Assembly (NCBI GenBank): GCA_006226985.1
Contig: SBGC01000102.1
Location: 1-5,737 of the forward strand
Length of the DNA stretch: 5,737 nt
Source: Bacillota bacterium
Lineage (GTDB): Bacteria > Bacillota_I > Bacilli_A > Acholeplasmatales > Acholeplasmataceae
Reading direction: 5' to 3'
The position numbers were made by a program, and so were the translations under genes. Shown one piece after another: positions 1-5,737 of the stretch (position 1 is the first letter of the stretch; each line of letters opens with the position of its first letter). A model generated the notes under the pieces. It saw only the letters and a program-made list of their open reading frames with translations. It was not told where the DNA came from and made no database searches.

Positions 1-14
1 TAATAAAGAATGAA

Positions 15-23
15 AAGGATGTG
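15..23 (+). promoter_or_regulatory. Ribosome binding site of secA
   Basis: AAGGATGTG differs by one base from the consensus AAGGAGGTG and ends 5 nt before the ATG at 29, which supports that start. Two other ATGs at 19 and 25 lie in a different frame that closes after a few codons. The 28 nt left of secA are too short to hold a recognisable promoter. The TAATAA at the very left edge could be the end of an upstream gene (hpf sits there in B. subtilis), but this cannot be shown. Confidence 0.7.
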
Positions 24-28
24 GATGT

Positions 29-2497
29 ATGTTAAAAAAGTGGTTTGATCCATCGAAAAAAGAGCTAAAACTTGCCAAAGTTATTGCTGATAAAGTCTTC
101 CAATTAGAAAGTGAAATGGCAAAACTTTCTGATGATGACATTAAACAAAAAACTGAAATTTTCAAGAAACGTTATCAAGAAGGTGAATCTCTCGATGACA
201 TCATGCCAGAAGCGTATGCACTTGTAAGAGAAGCATCCAAGCGTGTCACAAAGCTTGTTCCTTATTATGTTCAGGTACAAGGTGCTGTTGCGATTTATCA
301 CGGAAATATTGCAGAAATGAAAACAGGTGAAGGTAAAACACTTACAGCTGTTATGCCTGCATATCTTTCAGCCTTGAATGGTGAAGGTGTCCATATCGTT
401 ACCGTCAATGAATACTTAGCAAAACGTGAAGCAGAAGGGGAGATTGGTGATCTCTTCCGCTTTTTAGGACTCACTGTAGGTCTTAACCTTCGTGATATCA
501 CAAGAGACGAAAAAAGAGCTGCTTATGATTGTGACATCATGTATTCTACAAACTCAGAACTAGGCTTCGATTACTTACGTGATCACATGGTTTTATTTGC
601 TAAAGATATGGTGGCTCAACGTGGCTTAAATTATGCTATTATCGATGAAGTTGACTCCATTTTAATTGATGAAGCACGCACACCACTGATTATTTCCGGT
701 GGACAAAAAAACAATTACAATCTTTATACATCCGCAGATCGTTTTGCTAAATCGCTTCGTGATGATGACTTTGAAATTGATATTGAGTCAAAAAGTATTG
801 CTTTAACCCCTTCAGGGATTAAAAAAGCTGAACAAATTTTCCAACTAGAAAATCTTTATGATTTAAAATATGTTACACTCGTTCACCATATTAACAATGC
901 ACTTCGTGCAAATTACATCATGGCTAGAGATAAAGAGTATGTTGTTGATAATGGTGAAGTATTAATCGTCGACCAGTTTACAGGTCGTATTCTTAGAGGT
1001 CGACAATTTTCAGAAGGTCTTCATCAAGCGCTAGAAGCGAAAGAAGGCGTTCAAATTAAGAAAGAAACTGTAACGGTTGCTACAATTACTTACCAAAATT
1101 TCTTCAGAATGTATAAGAAATTATCAGGTATGACTGGTACAGCAAAAACAGAGGAAGAAGAATTTAGAGACATCTATAATATGGATGTTATTGAAATACC
1201 AACCAATGCTCCCGTTATTAGAAATGATGAACCAGACTTTATTTATGCAAACCTAAAAGATAAATTTGATGCTTTATGCGATGAAGTTGAAAAAAGACAC
1301 ACGATAGGACAACCTTTGTTAATTGGTACTATTGCTGTTGAAACATCTGAAGAACTTTCAAGAATGCTTAAAGCAAGACGTATTCCCCATGAAGTGTTGA
1401 ATGCCAAAAACCATGAAAGAGAAGCAGAAATCGTTGCAAAAGCAGGTTTAAAAGGATCGGTTACGATTGCAACTAACATGGCTGGTCGTGGTACAGATAT
1501 CAAACTAGGTGAAGGTGTTGTTGAACTTGGTGGTCTTGCAGTTATTGGTAGTGAGCGTCATGAATCAAGACGTATCGATAATCAGTTAAGAGGTCGTGCT
1601 GGACGTCAAGGAGACCCCGGTTATTCAAGATTTTATCTTTCTGCTGAAGATGAACTGATGCAACGTTTTGGCGGTGAAACATTCAAACGTCGTATTGAAC
1701 TCTTAGAGCGATTAAATACCACAGGTGAGCCATTATCTTCTAAATTATTCTCTCGTTTTGTGACATCTGCACAAAAACGTATTGAAGGTAATAACTATGA
1801 TATGCGTAAAAACGTTCTAAAGTATGATGATGTTCTACGTAAACAAAGAGAAATCATCTATAAAGAACGTCGTGATGTTTTAACCCTTGAATCGATTGAA
1901 GACCAAGTTGTTGAAACCATTAAAAATAGTTTACGATCACTCATTAATCAGTTCGTCCATCAAGTGGGTAAGAACGAATTTGAGATTGATGATGATAACA
2001 TTATTGCACAATTAAATGGAAACATTTTTCCTCCAGAAACATTTACAAAAGAACTTCTAGAAAAATTTGATGAAGTTGAAATTGTTGACTTTATTATTGA
2101 ACAAGCGATGAATGAACTCAATCGTAAGAAAGAAATGGTTCCACCTGAAGTTTATAATGAGTTTTTAAAAGTCATTATGCTACGTATTATTGATACACAC
2201 TGGATGAGACATATCGATACCATGAGTGAACTTAGACAAGCTGTTTCTCTTCAAGCATACGGTCAACAAAGTCCACTGGTTATCTATCAAAAAGATGGTT
2301 TAAGACTCTTTAATGAAATGATTTCAAGCATCGCTTTAGATGTCACAAGATACGCGATTAGAGGACAAATTAACTACAACGTCGAACGTGAAGCCGTCGT
2401 TAAAAATACACAAACCAATGAAGGTAGAACGGACCTACGTCCTAAGAAACCAAAGGTTAGAAAAAATAGAGGGCAACGCAACTTGCCTTGGCGATAA
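29..2497 (+). CDS. secA: Protein translocase ATPase SecA
   Basis: SecA is the cytoplasmic motor that binds SecYEG and uses ATP to push unfolded preproteins across the membrane. The 822-residue product shows the family architecture. Walker A GEGKT is at 100-104, Walker B DEVD at 206-209, and LIDEARTP begins at 212. The NBD2 motif TNMAGRGTD is at 482-490, and the QLRGRAGRQGD arginine-finger segment at 519-529. The helical scaffold NYDMRKN begins at 589. The two-helix finger follows W725, with Y744 aligning to the E. coli finger-tip tyrosine Y794. The protein is shorter than B. subtilis SecA (841 aa) because it ends in a basic tail (KPKVRKNRGQRNLPWR) and lacks the usual CPCGSGKK-type zinc motif. 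All three Trp codons seen are TGG and no in-frame TGA occurs, so the standard code applies. It starts a tightly packed block with prfB 17 nt downstream. The stop is TAA. Identity is certain from the motifs. Confidence 0.99.
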   Translation: MLKKWFDPSKKELKLAKVIADKVFQLESEMAKLSDDDIKQKTEIFKKRYQEGESLDDIMPEAYALVREASKRVTKLVPYYVQVQGAVAIYHGNIAEMKTGEGKTLTAVMPAYLSALNGEGVHIVTVNEYLAKREAEGEIGDLFRFLGLTVGLNLRDITRDEKRAAYDCDIMYSTNSELGFDYLRDHMVLFAKDMVAQRGLNYAIIDEVDSILIDEARTPLIISGGQKNNYNLYTSADRFAKSLRDDDFEIDIESKSIALTPSGIKKAEQIFQLENLYDLKYVTLVHHINNALRANYIMARDKEYVVDNGEVLIVDQFTGRILRGRQFSEGLHQALEAKEGVQIKKETVTVATITYQNFFRMYKKLSGMTGTAKTEEEEFRDIYNMDVIEIPTNAPVIRNDEPDFIYANLKDKFDALCDEVEKRHTIGQPLLIGTIAVETSEELSRMLKARRIPHEVLNAKNHEREAEIVAKAGLKGSVTIATNMAGRGTDIKLGEGVVELGGLAVIGSERHESRRIDNQLRGRAGRQGDPGYSRFYLSAEDELMQRFGGETFKRRIELLERLNTTGEPLSSKLFSRFVTSAQKRIEGNNYDMRKNVLKYDDVLRKQREIIYKERRDVLTLESIEDQVVETIKNSLRSLINQFVHQVGKNEFEIDDDNIIAQLNGNIFPPETFTKELLEKFDEVEIVDFIIEQAMNELNRKKEMVPPEVYNEFLKVIMLRIIDTHWMRHIDTMSELRQAVSLQAYGQQSPLVIYQKDGLRLFNEMISSIALDVTRYAIRGQINYNVEREAVVKNTQTNEGRTDLRPKKPKVRKNRGQRNLPWR

Positions 2498-2500
2498 AAA

Positions 2501-2509
2501 AGGAAGTGA
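2501..2509 (+). promoter_or_regulatory. Ribosome binding site that sets the prfB start
   Basis: AGGAAGTGA, within a run AAAAAAGGAAGTGAG just after the secA stop codon, resembles AGGAGGTGA. It sits 5 nt before the TTG at 2515. It lies downstream of the alternative TTG at 2488 and overlaps the in-frame GTG at 2506, so neither of those can use it. This is the main reason for choosing TTG 2515. Confidence 0.75.
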
Positions 2510-2514
2510 GTGCT

Positions 2515-3606
2515 TTGGAAACATATGAAGTAAATAAACTACTAGCTTTGTTTAAAGAGAGTATCAACGACTTAAATAAAGCACTTTCTCCTGATACATT
2601 AGAAGAAACGTATAAGGCTTACAATTTAAAGATGCAAGAACCCAATTTTTGGTCTGATACGTTAAATGCAAAAAAAGTAACAAAAGAAGCTACTGAACTT
2701 CGCGAAAAACTTGATGAATACTATCATTTAGTTAAAACATATGAATCGATTGAAGAGTGGTTTCAAATTTCTGAAGAAGGAACAGAAGAGTGGAAAATCT
2801 TAGAAGATGATATAGATCAACTTCAAAGTGATTTAAAAAGTTTTGAATTAAAAACACTACTCAATGGTCCTTACGATCATAATAACGCGATTATCGAACT
2901 TCATCCAGGTGCTGGTGGTACCGAATCACAAGATTGGGCGGATATGCTTTATCGGATGTATACGCGATATGCACAAAAGAAACGGTTCAAAGTTGAAGTG
3001 ATTGATTATCAAGCTGGTGATGAAGCCGGTATTAAATCTGTCACCATTCTCATTAAAGGTGCATATGCATATGGGTATCTAAAAGCAGAACGTGGCGTGC
3101 ACCGCTTGGTTCGTATTTCCCCATTTGACTCCAATGCCAGAAGACATACATCGTTTGCATCATGTGATGTTATGCCTGAAATTAGTGATGAAATTGACAT
3201 TGACTTAAAAGATGAAGATTTAAAGATCGATGTTTATCGAAGTGGTGGTGCAGGTGGCCAATCTGTCAATACGACTGATTCGGCTGTTAGAATTACGCAT
3301 TTACCAACAAATATCGTTGTCACATGTCAAAATGAACGCAGTCAGCTCAAGAATAAAGAACAAGCGATGTCCGTCTTAAAAGCCAAACTCGTTCAAGAAG
3401 AGATTAGAAAACAAGAAGAAACATTACGTGCTATTAAAGGTGAACAAAAAGATATTGCATGGGGTTCACAAATAAGAAGTTATGTGTTCCATCCCTACCA
3501 AATGGTTAAGGATCATCGAACAAACTACGAAGTTTCACAAGTCGATTTAGTCATGGATGGCGACATCGATGGTTTTATAAATGCTTATTTAAAAGCAGGT
3601 GAATAA
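2515..3606 (+). CDS. prfB: Peptide chain release factor 2 (RF2), TTG start, no frameshift
   Basis: RF2 recognises UGA and UAA in the ribosomal A site and triggers hydrolysis of the peptidyl-tRNA. From TTG 2515 the product has 363 residues, close to E. coli RF2 (365) and B. subtilis RF2 (366). An N-terminal helical domain precedes the HPGAGGTE segment at 130-137. The SPF codon-recognition tripeptide is at 202-204 and identifies RF2 rather than RF1. The catalytic GGQ is at 247-249. Both motifs sit three residues before their E. coli positions, which supports the chosen start. The open frame also extends upstream to TTG 2488, overlapping secA, but that start has no matching ribosome binding site. 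The gene is read in one continuous frame, without the CTT-TGA-C programmed frameshift found near codon 25 in many bacteria. GGQ is followed by Ser250 instead of the common His. The TAA stop directly abuts the next gene's ATG. Confidence 0.97.
   Translation: METYEVNKLLALFKESINDLNKALSPDTLEETYKAYNLKMQEPNFWSDTLNAKKVTKEATELREKLDEYYHLVKTYESIEEWFQISEEGTEEWKILEDDIDQLQSDLKSFELKTLLNGPYDHNNAIIELHPGAGGTESQDWADMLYRMYTRYAQKKRFKVEVIDYQAGDEAGIKSVTILIKGAYAYGYLKAERGVHRLVRISPFDSNARRHTSFASCDVMPEISDEIDIDLKDEDLKIDVYRSGGAGGQSVNTTDSAVRITHLPTNIVVTCQNERSQLKNKEQAMSVLKAKLVQEEIRKQEETLRAIKGEQKDIAWGSQIRSYVFHPYQMVKDHRTNYEVSQVDLVMDGDIDGFINAYLKAGE
3597..3602 (+). promoter_or_regulatory. Ribosome binding site of the YitT-family gene, inside prfB
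   Basis: AGGTGA lies in the last codons of prfB, 4 nt before ATG 3607. Because the prfB stop codon touches that ATG (TAAATG), translation of the two genes is probably coupled. Confidence 0.6.
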
Positions 3607-4467
3607 ATGAAATACGCTAAATTACGTGAAATCCTAGAGATAACAGTAGGAGTGATCTTACTTTCTTTAGGTTTCTATTTCTTTTTACTACCTTTGAACT
3701 TAGTCATTGGTGGTGTCATGGGTATATCAGTACTCATTCAAGATGTCATATCTGTTAGTTTATTTATGTATATAGCAAATATTGTTTTACTCTTTTTAGG
3801 ACTCTTCTTTTTAGGTAAAGTATTCTTCTTTAAAACGGTTTATGCAACCTTACTTTCTCCATCCATTATTTGGATTTTAGAATTAACGATAAGAAGTGAT
3901 TATTTCATGGAAGAAATGACAGAAAGTCCACTGTTAATTGGTGCTTTATTTGGCGGTTTATTCATCGGTTCAGGATTAGGCATTGTCTTAAGAAATAATG
4001 CAACAACTGGTGGTATGGATATCGTCCAAAATATTATGAAAAAATATCTACATATTCCATTTTCCACAGCAATGTATATTACTGATGGTATTATTATCGG
4101 GATTGCAATCTTAATTAACTTTCAGTTAGGTTTATATGCTGTCTTTGCGATGTTGTTTTCTGGATTTATTATTGATCGGATATCGATTGAAGGTAAAGCA
4201 GGATATACAGCATTTATTGTTTCGAAGGAATCAAAGAAAATTCAAGATATGATTTATGAACGACTCGATCGAGGAATTACAAAAATTAAGGTCGTTGGTG
4301 GATTCTCAAACGAAGAAAAAGATATGATTGTTTGTACAGTTGATCGCGCACAACTTTATAATTTTAAACGGATCATTAAAGAAGCAGATCCTCATGCATT
4401 TACATTTGTTACGCGAACAAAAGAAGCATTAGGTATTGGTTTTAGCAGGGAGGGAGCACAGTGGTAG
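3607..4467 (+). CDS. YitT/YvjA-family membrane protein (YitT membrane domain plus DUF2179)
   Basis: This 286-residue polytopic membrane protein belongs to the YitT family, whose transport or signalling role is not well defined. Hydrophobic segments that I judge to be membrane spans lie near residues 12-32, 33-48, 52-70, 75-93, 108-128 and about 155-190. The region RNNATTGGMDIV at 129-140 matches the family's conserved loop after a glycine-rich helix. From about 200 to the end the protein is soluble and resembles the DUF2179 domain: DRGITKIKVVGGFS, then an acidic/cysteine strand (MIVCTVDR), and a late DPHAFTFV followed by GIGF. By position, directly after prfB, it is the counterpart of B. subtilis yvjA. 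The ATG follows the prfB TAA without a gap, and the last 7 nt overlap the peptidase gene. The stop is TAG. Family assignment is firm; biochemical function is unknown. Confidence 0.93.
   Translation: MKYAKLREILEITVGVILLSLGFYFFLLPLNLVIGGVMGISVLIQDVISVSLFMYIANIVLLFLGLFFLGKVFFFKTVYATLLSPSIIWILELTIRSDYFMEEMTESPLLIGALFGGLFIGSGLGIVLRNNATTGGMDIVQNIMKKYLHIPFSTAMYITDGIIIGIAILINFQLGLYAVFAMLFSGFIIDRISIEGKAGYTAFIVSKESKKIQDMIYERLDRGITKIKVVGGFSNEEKDMIVCTVDRAQLYNFKRIIKEADPHAFTFVTRTKEALGIGFSREGAQW
4447..4456 (+). promoter_or_regulatory. Ribosome binding site of the S41 peptidase, inside the YitT-family gene
   Basis: AGGGAGGGAG is a purine-rich Shine-Dalgarno-like stretch in the final codons of the YitT-family gene. 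It is placed 4 nt before GTG 4461 and supports that start. Confidence 0.65.
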
Positions 4468-5737
4468 GCAAAAAATTAGGTATTCTCTTTTTAGCTGCTG
4501 TCATCTTAGCCTTTTTAACTGGATATTTTGCAAAGGATTTGATGCCTGCTTTTCAGTCTGGAAACACATCAGATTCTTTTGATTTAATTACCGATTATTT
4601 AATTGATAATTATTACTATACACTTGATGATGAAGCGATTGATCAAGCATATATTGATTCCTTGTATCAAATGGTTGCAACATATGCTAAAACATATAAT
4701 GATCCCTATACACGGATTTATGCGATACCGCAAACCGCAGTTGTTAGATATGATGAAGTCTATATAGGTATGGGAATATCGATAGAAGTTGTTGATCAAG
4801 CACTAAAAATCGTTGATGTGAATAAAGATAGTGATGCATTTACAAAAGTTATACCTGGAGATTTAATTATTGGTGTTGTGATATATGAAGAGGAAGTGCT
4901 ATTTGCTGAACTAAGTCAGAGTGAAGATATGTTGACTTATTTAACACCAAACGATCTATCAAGTCTTACATTACTCATTCAAACACAAGATCAAGAAGTC
5001 ATCGAGGTGGAAATACTCATCTCTGAAATTGAAACTCCATCGGTTGAAACCATCACCATTGATGATCCATCGATTGCTTATATTAAAATCAACCAATTTA
5101 ATGCATTCATGGATGCAACCTATAGTCCAGGGACAAGTTTTTTATTCAAACAAACCTTATCCGCATTAGAAACGAGCACATTACTTGAAAATCCTGAAAC
5201 AAAAACGCTCATTATTGATTTAAGAGATAATCCTGGTGGAGCGCTCACTGCACTTCATAATGCTTATGCAGATCAAGATATTCATATCCCAGGTATCATT
5301 CAAGAACTCTTACCAAGATCACTTGAAAAACCGATTTTCTCCATGGTTCCAAGAGATGAGAGTTTAACTCGAACATTTAATAATACACGACTAGAAAAGA
5401 AACCTTATGACATTAGGGTTTTAGTCAATGAATATTCAGCTTCTGCATCTGAAGTTTTAGCAGCTACCCTTTTTACAAATGGTGGTTATACCGTTTATGG
5501 TCAACCAACATATGGTAAAAATGTTTATCAAAGTTCAGTCAGCTTATTTAACTACAAAGGTGTTGAATATGGGCTTACCTATACAGAAGGTAAATGGTTT
5601 TATGATGGCGATAAAAATGTTTTTGATAACCCTATTCCTGTTGTTGAAATCAATCAAGAAGGATTACTTACGCTAGACATACCGATGTATTCAGGTGAGT
5701 TTGCTCTTGATGATGTTAGTTTAAGCTTAATGACATA
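4461..5737 (+). CDS. S41 (C-terminal processing, CtpA/CtpB-like) peptidase, 3' end cut by the window
   Basis: S41 peptidases are membrane-anchored serine proteases with a PDZ domain that trim or degrade extracytoplasmic proteins. The GTG-started frame encodes 425 residues up to the window edge, where a leftover TA could begin either a Tyr or a stop codon. A single N-terminal membrane anchor lies at about 5-25. A helical region ending in DPYTRIYA precedes a PDZ-like domain at about 101-190, and then the protease core. LIIDLRDNPGG is at 250-260. The nucleophile is Ser328, the middle serine of SASASE (326-331). The general base is Lys353 (TYGK), and Gln357 completes the set. The Ser-to-Lys spacing of 25 and Lys-to-Gln spacing of 4 equal those of known CTPs such as E. 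coli Prc (S452, K477, Q481). The first 7 nt overlap the YitT-family gene. In B. subtilis, ctpB lies in the same neighbourhood, so ctpB is the best positional match. B. subtilis CtpB (about 480 aa) is longer, so some C-terminal residues may be missing. Confidence 0.95.
   Translation, partial: MVGKKLGILFLAAVILAFLTGYFAKDLMPAFQSGNTSDSFDLITDYLIDNYYYTLDDEAIDQAYIDSLYQMVATYAKTYNDPYTRIYAIPQTAVVRYDEVYIGMGISIEVVDQALKIVDVNKDSDAFTKVIPGDLIIGVVIYEEEVLFAELSQSEDMLTYLTPNDLSSLTLLIQTQDQEVIEVEILISEIETPSVETITIDDPSIAYIKINQFNAFMDATYSPGTSFLFKQTLSALETSTLLENPETKTLIIDLRDNPGGALTALHNAYADQDIHIPGIIQELLPRSLEKPIFSMVPRDESLTRTFNNTRLEKKPYDIRVLVNEYSASASEVLAATLFTNGGYTVYGQPTYGKNVYQSSVSLFNYKGVEYGLTYTEGKWFYDGDKNVFDNPIPVVEINQEGLLTLDIPMYSGEFALDDVSLSLMT

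Noticed and set aside
10..48. Short frame ATG AAA AGG ATG TGG ... TGA overlapping the secA start, 12 codons, conceivably a SecM-like leader peptide
   Set aside because: It has no ribosome binding site of its own in the window, lacks any arrest motif I recognise, and overlaps the secA Shine-Dalgarno; chance is the simpler explanation.
1243..1503. Minus-strand open frame of 86 codons within secA, and similar ones at 104-301, 298-501, 3009-3200 and 4599-4799
   Set aside because: All lie opposite strongly conserved coding sequence, show no recognisable domain, and are explained by codon bias of the + strand genes.
2488..2514. Upstream TTG (2488) or GTG (2506) as the prfB start
   Set aside because: TTG 2488 lies inside secA before the only good ribosome binding site, and GTG 2506 overlaps that site. 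TTG 2515 gives correct spacing and family-typical length.
5479..5676. Plus-strand open frame of 65 codons in another frame
   Set aside because: It falls wholly inside the catalytic region of the S41 peptidase, whose frame carries the conserved Ser and Lys motifs.
1..5737. CRISPR array, insertion sequence, RNA gene, riboswitch or terminator hairpin
   Set aside because: There is no room between genes and I saw no repeats, inverted repeats with T-runs, or RNA signatures; the whole window is coding apart from about 45 nt.

Overview
The window is an AT-rich, densely packed, single-strand gene block from a low-GC Gram-positive (Firmicutes/Tenericutes-type) chromosome. It holds four protein genes, all on the + strand: secA (Sec translocase motor), prfB (peptide chain release factor 2), a YitT/YvjA-family membrane protein, and an S41 (C-terminal processing) peptidase that runs off the right edge. 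Almost no sequence is left between genes. There are 28 nt before secA, about 17 nt between secA and prfB, 0 nt between prfB and the YitT-family gene, and a 7-nt overlap between that gene and the peptidase. This looks like one co-transcribed, translationally coupled operon. No promoter, terminator, RNA gene, mobile element, repeat array or CRISPR was seen, and no gene-free stretch exceeds about 30 nt.

The likely host, by inference, is a bacterium related to Acholeplasma/Izemoplasma or another low-GC Firmicute. The coding sequence is AT-rich, and the order secA-prfB-yvjA-...-ctpB matches the Bacillus subtilis neighbourhood as I remember it. SecA lacks the C-terminal zinc motif. An intact RF2, TGG at the tryptophan codons and no in-frame TGA show that TGA is a stop here. 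That excludes Mycoplasma/Spiroplasma-type code-4 genomes, which lack RF2.

Region by region: SecA powers export of unfolded preproteins through SecYEG. RF2 terminates translation at UGA and UAA. The YitT-family protein is a polytopic membrane protein of unknown transport role with a cytoplasmic DUF2179 domain. The S41 peptidase is a membrane-anchored, extracytoplasmic PDZ protease with a complete Ser-Lys-Gln catalytic set. Three of the four products act at or across the membrane. The block is best read as a conserved housekeeping operon. In B. subtilis, cccB, ftsE and ftsX lie between yvjA and ctpB; here the peptidase follows directly, with overlap.

I do not see a novel defence, mobile or biosynthetic system. 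The points worth a second look are the prfB gene without its usual programmed frameshift and with a TTG start, the SecA tail lacking its zinc domain, the missing ftsEX segment, the divergent PDZ region of the peptidase, and the substitution next to the GGQ motif of RF2.
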